Counted from the first letter of the stretch, positions 8,394 to 18,991 are shown. The stretch is 64,000 bases of DNA from Methylomonas sp. LL1 (GCF_015711015.1 NZ_CP064653.1:1488001-1552000), one strand, 5' to 3'. Translations and numbers: made by a program. The notes: generated from the sequence alone by a model not told the origin.

Positions 8394-11300
8394 ATGACCT
8401 CCGCCCATTCCGCCCCGCTGGATAAAGGCATTGCCGTGATTCATTCCAACCAACTGGAAGCCTTGCGGGATGTGGTGGAATACTGGCTGCGCCAACACCC
8501 ATTGGCGCCGCTGGAAAACGAGATGTTTCTGGTGCAAAGCAACGGCATGGGCCAATGGCTGAAACAAAGCCTTGCGCAAAACAGCGCCCTCGGCATCGCC
8601 GCCGCCCTGCAAATCCAATTGCCGTCACTGTTCATCTGGAGTGTATACCGGGCGGTGTTGGGCCAACAAATTCCCAAGGAACAACCTCTGGCCAAAGCCC
8701 CGCTGACCTGGCGCTTATACCGCTTGCTGCCGGCCTTGATCGGCCAACCGGGATTCGAAAACCTGGCGCATTTTTTACATCAAGACCTCAACACTCGAAA
8801 ACGCTACCAATTGGCCGAACAACTGGCCGACTTGTTCGACCAATATCAGGTGTATCGTTCCGACTGGATCGGCGACTGGGCCGCCGGCCGCGATCTATTG
8901 CGCAACGCCCACGGCGAAGCGAAGCCGCTGCCCGAAATGCAACAGTGGCAAGCGGTTCTATGGCGCGCAGTGCTGAATGATCTGGGCGCCGACTACAATC
9001 CGTTCGCCAGCCGGGCCTCGGTGCATGCCCAATTCATGGCCGGCATTGATGATCTGGATCAACGCCCCGCCGGCATCCCGCGCCGCATCATGCTGTTCGG
9101 CCTGTCGTCGTTGCCGCAACAATCTCTGGAAGTGCTGGCCAAAATCGGCAAGTTTTGCCAAATCGTGCTGTTCGTGCACAATCCTTGTCAACATTACTGG
9201 GCCGACATCATCGAAGACAAGGAACTGTTAAAAGCCCAGCGCCGCCGGCAATCCCACAAGCCCGGCATGGCCGCCAGCCTAAACCCCGAGGAATTGCATC
9301 TACACGCCAATCCGCTGCTGGCGGCCTGGGGTAAACAGGGCCGCGACTATATCCGCTTGCTGGATCATTTCGATGAAACTCAGGCCTATGCCGATTGGCA
9401 TTGGCCGGATCAGAAAATCGATTTGTTCAAGGATTACGGCGAAGCCGGTAACCGAGGCTTATTGCAACAACTGCAACAGACTATTCTGGATCTGGAGCCG
9501 GCACCCGATCAGGCGATTGAGCTGGACATACTCGACGACTCGCTGGCCTTTCATATCGCCCACAGCCCGCAGCGGGAAGTGGAAATCCTGCACGATCAAC
9601 TGCTGGCCCGCTTCAATGCCGCCCAGCAAGCCGGCGACCCGCTCTATCCGCGCGACGTGATCGTGATGGTGCCGGACATCAACCAATACGCCCCGCACAT
9701 CCGCGCCGTGTTCGGACAGGTGCAAGCCGGCGACCCGCGCTATATTCCATTCAGCCTGGCCGACCAACAGCAACGCGGCGAAAATCCGCTGCTGGTGGCC
9801 GTGGAGGCCTTGTTGAATCTGCCGGATTCGCGCTTCAGCGTCAGCGAATTTCTGGGACTGCTGGAAGTGCCGGCCTTGCGGCTGCGTTTCGGCATGGAAC
9901 CAACCGCTATCCCCAGGCTGCATCAGTGGCTGGAACAAGCCGGCATCCGCTGGGGCCTGAATGCCGAGCAACGCGTTCGCACGGTCGAGATGCCGGCCGA
10001 TTTTGCCGCCAACACCTGGCAATTCGGCTTACGGCGGATGTTGCTGGGTTACGCCGTCGGTGCCGGCGACGCCTTCTACGGCATCGAACCATATCCGGAA
10101 ATCGGTGGCCTGGAGGCTCAATGGCTGGGCAATCTGTGTCATTTGCTGGACACCCTGGAACGCTACGCTAACCAACTGAGCCGGGATCAAAGCGCCGAAA
10201 CCTGGCTACAAAGCCTGACCCAACTGCTGGAAGATTTTTTTATCGCCGACACGGACCGTGACCGTAAAACCTTGGAAACTCTAGCCCGAGCCTTGACCAC
10301 CTGGCACCAAGCCTGTGTCCAGGGCGGCCTGGGCGCTGACGATCGGTTGCCGTTGAATGTGGTACGCGAAGCCTGGTTGGCGGCGGTCGATGAACCCAAT
10401 CTGCAACAACGCTTCCTGGGCGGCCGGGTCAATTTCTGTACCCTGATGCCGATGCGGGCCATACCGTTTAAGCTGATTTGCCTGTTGGGCATGAACGACG
10501 GCGATTATCCACGCAGCCAATATCCGCACGGTTTCGATTTGATGAATCAGCGTGGCCAGTACCGCCCCGGCGACCGCTCGCGCCGGCAGGACGATCAATA
10601 TCTGTTTCTGGAAGCCCTGCTGTCGGCCAGGCAGCAACTTTACATCAGCTGGATCGGCCGCAGCATCCGCGACAACAGCGAGCGGCCGCCGTCGGTGCTG
10701 ATCGCCCAATTGCGCGATTTTATCGAACAAAGCTGGTGTTTGGCCGGCGAGGCAAAACTGCTGGACGCGTTGACGCTGGAACACCCGCTGCAACCCTTCA
10801 GCCCGGCATACATCAAGCAAGACCGCGACCCGCGCCTGTTTACCTATGCCGGCGAATGGTTCGAAGCGGCGGCGATCGAACCCGCCACCCAACCCGAAAT
10901 CGTCGGCACCGAGGAACAAGCCTACAACCTGAATCCTGAAGCGCTGGCCCGTTTTTTACGGGCGCCGGTCAAGACCTATTGCCAGCACAGCTTGAAATTC
11001 AGCTTCGACAGCGAGGACGTCACCAGCGAAGACAACGAGCCGTTCGGTTTCGATCGCCTGGAAGCGCATCTCTACAGTCAAGCCCTGCTGGACGGCTTGC
11101 GGAACCAGCAACCGGCCGATGTCGAGGATTTTTTTCACCGGCAGATGACAGCCCTGGCCGGCCAAGGCAAACTGCCGCTGGGCGGTTTTGCCCAAACCGC
11201 GTTTGCCGGCATCGCCGTTCCGGCCGACCAAGCTTGGCGTCAATACCAAAGCCTGCTTGAAGCATGGCCACAGGAACTACAGCCGCTACATGTCGAATTG

Positions 11301-11879
11301 ATTTTTAATCTGGCCGGCGCTGTCGATGTGCAATTCAGCGCCGGGCTGAACCATTTACGCCGAGCCGAAAACCATGAAAACTTGGCCCTGGTATCGCTGA
11401 CCGCGCAAAATCTGCTCAAAAAAGATGCGGTTCAATATCAGAATCTATTACTGCCCTGGCTACAGCATCTGGCCGCCTGCGCCGACGGTATGCCGCTACA
11501 AAGCTTCATCGCCGGCGCCGACGGCGTGATTGAAATTCAACCGCTGGCGCAAGCCAAGGCTTTGGCATATTTGCAAACCTTGGTCGAAGCTTGGCAGCGG
11601 GGTTTGCAAACCCCGCTACCGGTTGCCTGCCGCACGGCGTTTGCCTGGCTGAACGCCAACGAAGAAAAAGCCCTGGAAACCGCGCAATCGCAATATGACG
11701 GCGACGACTGGAACAGCGGCGAAGTCGATTACGATGCCTATCTGGCGCGGTTTTATCCCAGCTTTGACAGTTTGTATCAAACCAGCAATGCCGATTTCGA
11801 AACCTGGGCCGATAGGCTTTACCGGCCGATTTATCTCAATCTCAAGCGACACTCTGCTTCGCTGGAAAACGCATCATGA
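8394..11879 (+). CDS. recC: Exodeoxyribonuclease V gamma subunit RecC
   Basis: 1161 residues, close to the usual RecC length. The N-terminus reads IHSNQLEALRDVVEYWL...MFLVQSNGMGQWLK, which is the RecC form of an inactivated helicase core. Further landmarks are LADLFDQYQVYRSDW, FVHNPCQHYW and NFCTLMPMRAIPFKLICLLGMNDGDYPR. RecC holds RecB and RecD together and reads Chi sequences during double-strand break repair. The ATG at 8394 has no strong ribosome site. Its TGA overlaps the recB ATG by four bases (ATGA). Confidence 0.96.
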   Translation: MTSAHSAPLDKGIAVIHSNQLEALRDVVEYWLRQHPLAPLENEMFLVQSNGMGQWLKQSLAQNSALGIAAALQIQLPSLFIWSVYRAVLGQQIPKEQPLAKAPLTWRLYRLLPALIGQPGFENLAHFLHQDLNTRKRYQLAEQLADLFDQYQVYRSDWIGDWAAGRDLLRNAHGEAKPLPEMQQWQAVLWRAVLNDLGADYNPFASRASVHAQFMAGIDDLDQRPAGIPRRIMLFGLSSLPQQSLEVLAKIGKFCQIVLFVHNPCQHYWADIIEDKELLKAQRRRQSHKPGMAASLNPEELHLHANPLLAAWGKQGRDYIRLLDHFDETQAYADWHWPDQKIDLFKDYGEAGNRGLLQQLQQTILDLEPAPDQAIELDILDDSLAFHIAHSPQREVEILHDQLLARFNAAQQAGDPLYPRDVIVMVPDINQYAPHIRAVFGQVQAGDPRYIPFSLADQQQRGENPLLVAVEALLNLPDSRFSVSEFLGLLEVPALRLRFGMEPTAIPRLHQWLEQAGIRWGLNAEQRVRTVEMPADFAANTWQFGLRRMLLGYAVGAGDAFYGIEPYPEIGGLEAQWLGNLCHLLDTLERYANQLSRDQSAETWLQSLTQLLEDFFIADTDRDRKTLETLARALTTWHQACVQGGLGADDRLPLNVVREAWLAAVDEPNLQQRFLGGRVNFCTLMPMRAIPFKLICLLGMNDGDYPRSQYPHGFDLMNQRGQYRPGDRSRRQDDQYLFLEALLSARQQLYISWIGRSIRDNSERPPSVLIAQLRDFIEQSWCLAGEAKLLDALTLEHPLQPFSPAYIKQDRDPRLFTYAGEWFEAAAIEPATQPEIVGTEEQAYNLNPEALARFLRAPVKTYCQHSLKFSFDSEDVTSEDNEPFGFDRLEAHLYSQALLDGLRNQQPADVEDFFHRQMTALAGQGKLPLGGFAQTAFAGIAVPADQAWRQYQSLLEAWPQELQPLHVELIFNLAGAVDVQFSAGLNHLRRAENHENLALVSLTAQNLLKKDAVQYQNLLLPWLQHLAACADGMPLQSFIAGADGVIEIQPLAQAKALAYLQTLVEAWQRGLQTPLPVACRTAFAWLNANEEKALETAQSQYDGDDWNSGEVDYDAYLARFYPSFDSLYQTSNADFETWADRLYRPIYLNLKRHSASLENAS

Positions 11880-14800
11880 CCGCCACCGCCATCGATCCGT
11901 TGCAATTCCCTCTGTCCGGCACCCGTCTGATCGAGGCCAGCGCCGGCACCGGCAAGACTTATACCATCGCCGCGCTGTATGTGCGTCTGATACTCGGCCA
12001 CGGCCGGCAAGGCGCCGAATTATTGCCGCCGGACATTCTGGTGGTGACCTTTACCGATGCGGCCACCAAGGAACTGCGCGAACGTATCCGCGCCCGTCTG
12101 ACTCAGGCGGCGGGATATTTTCGGGAAAAAACCGTCGAGAACGACGATTTCCTGCAAAGGCTGCGCGCCGATTATGCGGCCGAACACTGGCCGGCTTGCG
12201 CCTACCGGCTGGAACTGGCCGCCAACTGGATGGACGAGGCAGCGGTTTACACCATACACGGCTGGTGCAACCGGACGCTGCAACAACATGCTTTCGATAG
12301 CGGTAGCCTGTTTCGGCAGGAAGTCGACAGCGACGATCAGGAATTGCTGAATCAGGTGGTGCGCGATTATTGGCGGCGGTTTTTTTACCCCTTGTCTTAC
12401 ACGGCCTGCCTGGCGGTCTACAAGTTGGCCGGTTCGCCGGACCAATTGGCCAAAATCCTGAAACCTCTTCTATTCGAAACCGAGGCCTTGGGTCTGGAGT
12501 GCCCGGAACAGGACATTGCCAAGGTATTTGGTGACTGGGAAAATTGGGAAATCCAACGCGGTAACCTGGAAAATCAGGCCCGTACACAATGGCTTAACGA
12601 CCAACCCACGATTGAAACCCTGTTAAAAGATGCCTCGGAAAAAGGCTGGCTCAACGGCAACCAATACCGTAAGGCCAGCTTTAACGAAAAACTCAAGCAA
12701 ATGGCGGCCTGGGCGGCCGGCGATCAACTCGATCTCGACGCCCTGGCAAAATTCGGCCAACAAAAACTCCAGGCCGGTTTGACCAAAGCTCATCAGGACA
12801 AGGCCCATCCGTTCGAACAGGCCGCGTTTCAAGCCATCGATAGCTTGGTCGAGCATAGCGCCGAACAAATCGACATCGCCGGCCTAATCAGCCTTCATGC
12901 CATCCATTGGATACGCGCGCGCTACGATAGCGAAAAACAGCGCATCGCTCGGATGACTTTCGACGATATGTTGAACAGGCTGGATCAAGCATTGCAAGGC
13001 GACAACGCCGAGCGGTTGGCGACCGCCATCGTCAAGCAATACCCGATGGCGTTGATCGACGAGTTTCAGGATACCGATCCTGTGCAATACCGGATTTTCG
13101 CCCGTCTGTATCCGGCCGATGCCGACCGGGATTCGGCTTGTTTCATGATCGGCGACCCCAAGCAGGCGATTTATTCCTTTCGCGGCGGCGATATTTTTAC
13201 CTACCTGAAAGCCCATCAGGCCACGCTGGGCCGGCATTACACCTTGAGCACCAACTATCGCTCGACCGAGGCTCTGGTATGGGCCGTCAACCGGGTATTT
13301 GAGCAGGCCGACACCAGCCAAGCCGAAGGCGCGTTTTGCTTCAAACACGACGATCACGACCCGTTGCCGTTCATTCCGGTTAATGCCCAAGGACGCCACG
13401 AAACCTGGGTCATCAAGCAACAATCAGTCCCCGCACTGACGCTTTGGCAACTACCTTCGGAAACGCCGATAGGCATGCCGGATTATCGCCGGCAAATGGC
13501 CGATGCCACCGCCAGCGAAATCGTGCGACTGCTGCATGGCGCCGGCCAAGGCCAAACCGGCTTTCAATCCGAACCCGGCGGCATCCGCCCGTTGCAACCG
13601 GCCGACATTGCGATCTTGGTGCGCAGCGGCACCGAAGCCAAGGTCATGCGCCAGGCGCTGGCCGAGCGGCAATTGCGTAGCGTTTATCTGTCCGAACGCG
13701 AATCGATTTTTGCCAGCCCGGAAGCCGCCGATCTGCTGATCTGGCTGAAAGCCCTGGCCGAACCGCGCGACGAACGCAAGGTGCGCGCGGCATTGAGTAG
13801 CGCCACTATCGGCTGGCCGTATCAAACCCTAAGGCAATTGACCTTGGACGAAGCCGCCTGGGAGCAACAACTGGAACGTTTCATCGCTTACCAGCAACGT
13901 TGGCAACAAGACGGCATTTTGCCGACCCTGCGCCAGTTGATGAGCGATTACGCCCTGCCCGCCCGTTTGCAAACCGCTGCCGACGGCGAACGCCGTTTGA
14001 CCAATTTATTGCATCTGGCCGAATTGCTGCAGCAAGCCAGCAGCCACCTGGAAGGCGAACAAGCCTTGATCCGCCATCTGGCCGAAACCATCGCCGCCAC
14101 CGATCAAACCGGCGAGGAAAGCGTGATACGGTTGGAAAGCGACGCCAACCTGATCAAAATCGTCACGATACATAAATCCAAGGGCTTGGAATATCCGCTG
14201 GTGTTTCTGCCGTTCATTTGTAGTTTTCGCGAAGTCGGCGGCCGCAATAACCGCTACTACCGTTATCACGATGCTGAATTCAATCTAAGCATCGATCTGA
14301 CTAAAAGCGACGAGATCAAGGCTATCAGCGACAAGGAACGCCTGCAGGAAGACTTGCGTTTGCTGTATGTCGCCATCACCCGCGCCCGATTCGCCTGCTG
14401 GCTGGGAATGGCGCCGATTAAAATCGGTAATAGCAAAACCAGCCAGCTGGATAAAAGCGCAATGGGTTATCTGTTGGGTTGGCGGGCCGGCAGCGACCTC
14501 AGCAGTTGTCTGACTCAACTGAAAGGCGATTGCGAAGCCATCTCCATCAGCGAACTGCCCGAAGCCAGCCCGGACAAATACCAGCCGCCGCAAACCAAAC
14601 CGGCCCTGGATGCTGCCCGCGTGTCGACCGCTCGAATAATCGACCACTGGTGGATAGCCAGTTACTCGGCCCTGCAAACCGACCAGTCCGCGACCGGCAA
14701 AATCACCGACAGTTTGGCCGAGGCGGAAAACCCACGCGAGGACAAACACGGCGACGAAGCCGACCCGACACCGGTGCTGCCCACTCCGGTTCCCGCCGGC

Positions 14801-15544
14801 ATTCATGCCCTGCCGCGCGGCGCCGAACCTGGCGTACTGGTGCATGAATTATTGGAGCAATCCGCCCAATGCGGGTTTAACAGCGTGCAATCCCAGCCCG
14901 AACTGGGCCGGCAGCTGATAGCCAATATATTTAAGTCTCCGCTGTGGGATAACAAACGCGATATTCTGGAACAGGGTTTGCGGCAATGGCTGACGCTGCC
15001 GTTACTGGAAGACACCGATCTTAGCCTGTCCGGCCTGGATAGTAGCCAATATCAGGCCGAGATGGAGTTTTGGTTGGGGGCTGAGAATGTCGATGTTTCT
15101 GTCATCGATAGGCTGGTCTGCCGCCATACTTTCGCCGGCCAGGCCAGGCCGGGGTTACTGGCCAATCAAATCAACGGCCTGTTGAAAGGCTTCATCGACC
15201 TGCTGTTTGTGCATAACGGCCAATATTATGTATTGGATTATAAATTCAACGCCCTTGGCAACGACGCCACCGCCTACAACCGCGACAAGCTGGTCAATGC
15301 AATGCTGAGCAAACGTTACGATCTGCAATCGGTGCTGTATCTATTGGCGCTGCATCGCTTGTTGAAAACCCGGCTGGGCGATTGCTACGATTACGACAGC
15401 CATATCGGCGGCAGCGTCTATTTGTTTTTACGCGGCGTTGAAAGTCCCAATGCCGGCCGGCTGGTGGATAAACCGCCTAGAGTGCTGATCGAGACATTGG
15501 ACGCCTTATTCGGCGGCGATTCGATGACAGGCATCGCCGCATGA
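11876..15544 (+). CDS. recB: Exodeoxyribonuclease V beta subunit RecB
   Basis: 1222 residues. The N-terminal SF1 helicase has Walker A EASAGTGKTY (residues 20-29), TFTDAATKELRERI, the Walker B/DExx region ALIDEFQDTDPVQY, GDPKQAIYSFRGGDIFTY and, later, TIHKSKGLEYPLVFLP. The C-terminal nuclease domain has GFIDLLFVHNGQYYVLDYKFN, where the Asp and Lys of DYK (about 1121-1123) correspond to metal-binding and catalytic residues of RecB. It is the 3'-5' helicase and nuclease of RecBCD. The gene overlaps recC and recD by ATGA at both ends, so all three subunits are probably made from one mRNA. Confidence 0.97.
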   Translation: MTATAIDPLQFPLSGTRLIEASAGTGKTYTIAALYVRLILGHGRQGAELLPPDILVVTFTDAATKELRERIRARLTQAAGYFREKTVENDDFLQRLRADYAAEHWPACAYRLELAANWMDEAAVYTIHGWCNRTLQQHAFDSGSLFRQEVDSDDQELLNQVVRDYWRRFFYPLSYTACLAVYKLAGSPDQLAKILKPLLFETEALGLECPEQDIAKVFGDWENWEIQRGNLENQARTQWLNDQPTIETLLKDASEKGWLNGNQYRKASFNEKLKQMAAWAAGDQLDLDALAKFGQQKLQAGLTKAHQDKAHPFEQAAFQAIDSLVEHSAEQIDIAGLISLHAIHWIRARYDSEKQRIARMTFDDMLNRLDQALQGDNAERLATAIVKQYPMALIDEFQDTDPVQYRIFARLYPADADRDSACFMIGDPKQAIYSFRGGDIFTYLKAHQATLGRHYTLSTNYRSTEALVWAVNRVFEQADTSQAEGAFCFKHDDHDPLPFIPVNAQGRHETWVIKQQSVPALTLWQLPSETPIGMPDYRRQMADATASEIVRLLHGAGQGQTGFQSEPGGIRPLQPADIAILVRSGTEAKVMRQALAERQLRSVYLSERESIFASPEAADLLIWLKALAEPRDERKVRAALSSATIGWPYQTLRQLTLDEAAWEQQLERFIAYQQRWQQDGILPTLRQLMSDYALPARLQTAADGERRLTNLLHLAELLQQASSHLEGEQALIRHLAETIAATDQTGEESVIRLESDANLIKIVTIHKSKGLEYPLVFLPFICSFREVGGRNNRYYRYHDAEFNLSIDLTKSDEIKAISDKERLQEDLRLLYVAITRARFACWLGMAPIKIGNSKTSQLDKSAMGYLLGWRAGSDLSSCLTQLKGDCEAISISELPEASPDKYQPPQTKPALDAARVSTARIIDHWWIASYSALQTDQSATGKITDSLAEAENPREDKHGDEADPTPVLPTPVPAGIHALPRGAEPGVLVHELLEQSAQCGFNSVQSQPELGRQLIANIFKSPLWDNKRDILEQGLRQWLTLPLLEDTDLSLSGLDSSQYQAEMEFWLGAENVDVSVIDRLVCRHTFAGQARPGLLANQINGLLKGFIDLLFVHNGQYYVLDYKFNALGNDATAYNRDKLVNAMLSKRYDLQSVLYLLALHRLLKTRLGDCYDYDSHIGGSVYLFLRGVESPNAGRLVDKPPRVLIETLDALFGGDSMTGIAA

Positions 15545-17454
15545 ACGGGAACACAGTCATGAGCCGGATAGCACACTGGGTCGCGCTAGGCTGGCTGAGC
15601 CAGCTGGATCAGGCATTTGCCGGTTTCTTACAGGATCAGGATGGCGATGCCGGCGAAACGCTGTTATGGGCCGGTGCCCTGGTCAGCCATCAACTAGGAC
15701 GAGGCGAAGTGTTTCTGGATTTGGAAAAACTCTGCGCCGATCCCGGCTTGACCCTGGCGATACCCAGCGATGAAGCTTGGCAATCGGCGGATGATGAAAC
15801 CGATCTGGCATTATCGGTATTCAAGGCCCGAACAGTGGCCGACTGGACCAGCGAACTGGCGCAATCGAGTCTGGTGGCAAGCGGTCAAGGCAACACACCC
15901 TTGGTTTTGCACGACGGCCGTCTGTATTTACGCCGCTATTGGCGCTATCAACAAATTCTGGACAGTGAAATCAGCCGGCGCCTGCAACCGGTCAGGCAGC
16001 AACTGCCGGCATCCTTGCAACACAGCTTGAATCAACTGTTTAGCGACAACCGGGAACAACCCGACTGGCAAAAAATTGCCTGCGTGTTGGCCTTGCGCGC
16101 CCGCTTTGCCATCATCACCGGCGGCCCCGGCACCGGCAAAACCACTACCTTGACCAAGCTGTTGAGCCTGTTGATCGAACTGGCCGCCGAGGAAAGCCAA
16201 CGCAAACTGAGCATTTTATTGGCAGCCCCCACCGGCAAGGCCGCGGCCCGAGTCAGCGAATCGATAGCCATCGCCCTGGAAAAGCTGCCGATGCCGGAAG
16301 CGATCAAACAGCAGATTCCGAAGAAAGCCGCCACCTTGCACCGCTTGCTGGGCAGCCGCCCGGATAGCCGGGGTTACCGGCATCATAAACACAATCCGCT
16401 GCTGGCGGACATCGTCATCGTCGACGAAGCCTCAATGATAGACCTGGAAATGATGGCCTCGCTGCTGGATGCGCTGCCTGACCATACCCAGCTGATCCTG
16501 TTGGGCGACAAGGATCAGCTAGCCTCGGTGGAAGCCGGTTCGGTGATGGGCGATTTATGCCGGGGAGCCGAGCATGCGGCCTATGATCAGACTACTTTGG
16601 ATTGGCTGGCAGACTATGCGGGCGAAACATTGCCGTTAGCGCCCGATGCGGGCTCGGCCATAAACCAGCAAACCGTGATGCTGCGCCATAGTCATCGTTT
16701 CGGCTCTAACAGCGGCATCGGCCAACTGGCGCGAGCCGTCAATACCGGCGCTGCCGGCCGCGCCCAGGACATTTTATCCGATACCCAAACCTATGCCGAC
16801 CTCAAGCGCATACTGTTGTCCGATGCGTTCGATGCGCGCTTAAAACAATTGGTATTGGCGGCCGACGACAGGCCCGGTTATGGCGAATACTTGCAAGTCA
16901 TGCAACGGCAGCGCTCGGGCGATACGGACGCGCACCAGCAATGGGCGCAAGCGGTGTTGACGGCTTTCGACCGCTTTCAGGTGTTGTGCGCGCTACGTCG
17001 GGGCGACTGGGGCGTGGAAGGCTTGAATCAGCGCATCGAACAATGGCTGTTTCCGGGCAAGAAAACCGGGCTGTGGTACCAAGGCCGGCCGGTGATGATC
17101 ACCCGCAACGATTACAACCTGGGCTTGATGAACGGCGACATCGGCATCGCCTTGCCGGATGCGGGCGGCAAACTGCGGGTAGCGTTTCCGGGCGATCAAA
17201 ATAGCGAGCCAGGCGCGCTGCGCTGGGTTTCGCCGATGCGTTTACCGGATGTGGAAACCGCTTTCGCGATGACGGTACACAAGTCGCAAGGCTCGGAATT
17301 CCATCATGTGGCCCTGATCCTGCCGGAAGTGCGCAGCCCGGTATTGACCCGAGAACTGGTCTATACCGGCATCACCCGCGCCAAGGAACATTTTACCTTG
17401 CTGGAAAGCCGGGCCGGCATTTTCGAGCAGGCAATTCGGTCCAGCTTCCGCTAG
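15541..17454 (+). CDS. recD: Exodeoxyribonuclease V alpha subunit RecD
   Basis: 637 residues. Walker A is GGPGTGKTT (about 194-202), followed by the motif LLAAPTGKAAARVSESI, the Walker B segment DIVIVDEASMIDLEMM, LLGDKDQLASVEAGSVMGDL, and motif VI-type VYTGITRAKEHFTL. RecD is the 5'-3' SF1B helicase of the RecBCD complex. The C-terminal FAMTVHKSQGSEFHHV stretch is intact. It ends the recCBD operon; an accessory region with insertion-sequence material begins immediately downstream. Confidence 0.96.
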   Translation: MNGNTVMSRIAHWVALGWLSQLDQAFAGFLQDQDGDAGETLLWAGALVSHQLGRGEVFLDLEKLCADPGLTLAIPSDEAWQSADDETDLALSVFKARTVADWTSELAQSSLVASGQGNTPLVLHDGRLYLRRYWRYQQILDSEISRRLQPVRQQLPASLQHSLNQLFSDNREQPDWQKIACVLALRARFAIITGGPGTGKTTTLTKLLSLLIELAAEESQRKLSILLAAPTGKAAARVSESIAIALEKLPMPEAIKQQIPKKAATLHRLLGSRPDSRGYRHHKHNPLLADIVIVDEASMIDLEMMASLLDALPDHTQLILLGDKDQLASVEAGSVMGDLCRGAEHAAYDQTTLDWLADYAGETLPLAPDAGSAINQQTVMLRHSHRFGSNSGIGQLARAVNTGAAGRAQDILSDTQTYADLKRILLSDAFDARLKQLVLAADDRPGYGEYLQVMQRQRSGDTDAHQQWAQAVLTAFDRFQVLCALRRGDWGVEGLNQRIEQWLFPGKKTGLWYQGRPVMITRNDYNLGLMNGDIGIALPDAGGKLRVAFPGDQNSEPGALRWVSPMRLPDVETAFAMTVHKSQGSEFHHVALILPEVRSPVLTRELVYTGITRAKEHFTLLESRAGIFEQAIRSSFR

Positions 17455-17483
17455 CGCCCTGTCGGCTCATAACAAATGAAAAT

Positions 17484-17651
17484 CTAGAACGGCACGCTAC
17501 GGCCATTTGCGGACGGATGGTTTAGCTGACGAAAATCACCCAGGTCCAAAAAATGATTGATGCCTCTCAGCAGGTGATCTTTAGGAATGTGGTTTTCGAA
17601 ACTGAAACCGAAAAACAACTGCTCCTGAATCCCGGATTGTTGTCCGATCAT
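17484..17651 (-). pseudogene. N-terminal remnant of an IS1182-type transposase
   Basis: A 55-codon frame from the ATG at 17651 to the TAG at 17484-17486 reads MIGQQSGIQEQLFFGFSFEN, then HIPKDHLLRGINHFLDL. This resembles the N-terminal (DUF772-type) segment of IS1182/IS5-like transposases, normally continued by about 400 more residues. Here the frame ends in an unrelated sequence, so the catalytic core is gone. AAGGTG before the ATG is preserved. About 70 bases upstream, CTTTTCAACAG at 17730-17740 resembles the terminal sequence common to such elements. Confidence 0.7.
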
Positions 17652-17978
17652 GGCGTCACCTTATGATTGAGTGGTTGTTGGCTGTATTTTACTACTCTAG
17701 GAACCGAAAATCAGGGGGGCTTTTCAACAGAATCAGTCGGTTTTACCCGGTCAATTCTGACTGAGCAAGTTCGGCCAATTTCCAACCATCGGGGTGGTAA
17801 CATTTCAAAGCGGATTGCGACAGTTGACTAAGCTCAATTGCTATCAGTCAAACATCGACGTTCCAACAAGGCCTTATTTGTTGCAAACGCAACATATAAG
17901 CGCCGCCTTTTTTATCAAAAAATCAATCACTTAAAAGTTGGTGCAAAATGTGAATTAAGTGAGCTATACAAAAAACAA

Positions 17979-18948
17979 CATGGCTATGAACTTACCACAG
18001 GTTACCCGATCTGAATTTTAGTGGGATATTCTGGAGAGCGGTCATGCAAGCAAAGATCACGAGTTTTTGGGAGTGGCAACAGCACTTTGCCGATGAAAAA
18101 AGTTGTCTTCAAGCCATCATCAACCTCAGGTGGCCTGAAGGGTTTTGCTGTCCACGCTGTGGCCATCAGAAAGGTTGGTTGCTCCAGACACGACATGTCT
18201 ACGAATGTGCAGTTTGTCATCATCACACATCGGTGACAGCCGGCACCTTGTTTCACAACACCAAATTACCGCTCGTGAAATGGTTTTGGAGTCTTTATTG
18301 GGTATCGTCGGACAAGGGTAGTATCTCCGCATTGCGGCTGACCAAACTAATTGGTGTTTCCTGGCTGACGGCGCAACGGCTGTTGAGAAAATTACGCACG
18401 GCCATGGGTGATCAGAATAATCTGTACAAACTAAGCGGCATTATCGAATTCGATGATGCCTTTATCGGCGGCAAACGTGCCGGTAAACGCGGGCGAGGCG
18501 CCGCCGGTAAAACCACTATTTTAGTGGCTTGCGAACATAATGATGGTAAGCCCGGCTTTGTGGCTATGAAGGTGGTTGAGCAGGTGACGCACGAGAGTGT
18601 TAGAGCATTCGCCCAACAAACGCTTGCCCCAGGCCAAACCCTGCATACCGATGCGCTGGCTGCGCTCAATGTGCTGGCCGAGGAACATCACCATATCGCC
18701 AAGGTAACCCCTCCTGAAATGGCGAGTGAATGGTTACCTTGGGTTCATGTGGTCATCAGTAACCTTAAAAGCTATTTGCTGGGTACTTACCATGGTGTGT
18801 CAGGTAACTATGTACAGGAATATCTCGACGAATTTTGCTATCGGTTGAATCGACGATTTTGGGAAAACCAGATTCCTAACCGATTACTCACGCTATGCGT
18901 CACACATGACCCGGTATTTCTTCAACCTGCAACTTGTTCATAGCCATT
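17979..18948 (+). mobile_element. Intact IS1595-family insertion sequence, 970 bp
   Basis: The element is flanked by an 8-bp direct repeat, AAAAACAA, at 17971-17978 and 18949-18956, the target duplication length known for IS1595. The ends are imperfect inverted repeats of about 23 bp, with 12 consecutive matches (ATGGCTATGAAC) and a matching inner CAGG. One full-length transposase gene fills it. The identical target repeats and open frame indicate a fairly recent insertion. It has landed just upstream of a small gene and nifX. Confidence 0.9.
18044..18943 (+). CDS. IS1595-family transposase
   Basis: 299 residues. An N-terminal zinc ribbon (CPRCG...YECAVCHHHT) is followed by a helical linker and a DDE/DDN-type nuclease domain: IEFDDAFIGGKRAGKRGRG, LHTDALAAL and WVHVVISNLKSYLLGTYHGV, then YLDEFCYRLNRR near the end. 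This order is characteristic of IS1595/ISXO2-like transposases. No frameshift or stop is present, so the enzyme is probably functional. The stop codon lies inside the right inverted repeat. Confidence 0.93.
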   Translation: MQAKITSFWEWQQHFADEKSCLQAIINLRWPEGFCCPRCGHQKGWLLQTRHVYECAVCHHHTSVTAGTLFHNTKLPLVKWFWSLYWVSSDKGSISALRLTKLIGVSWLTAQRLLRKLRTAMGDQNNLYKLSGIIEFDDAFIGGKRAGKRGRGAAGKTTILVACEHNDGKPGFVAMKVVEQVTHESVRAFAQQTLAPGQTLHTDALAALNVLAEEHHHIAKVTPPEMASEWLPWVHVVISNLKSYLLGTYHGVSGNYVQEYLDEFCYRLNRRFWENQIPNRLLTLCVTHDPVFLQPATCS

Positions 18949-18991
18949 AAAAACAATGCTGTGTTTGCTTGCTTATCATTTTACGATGCTT

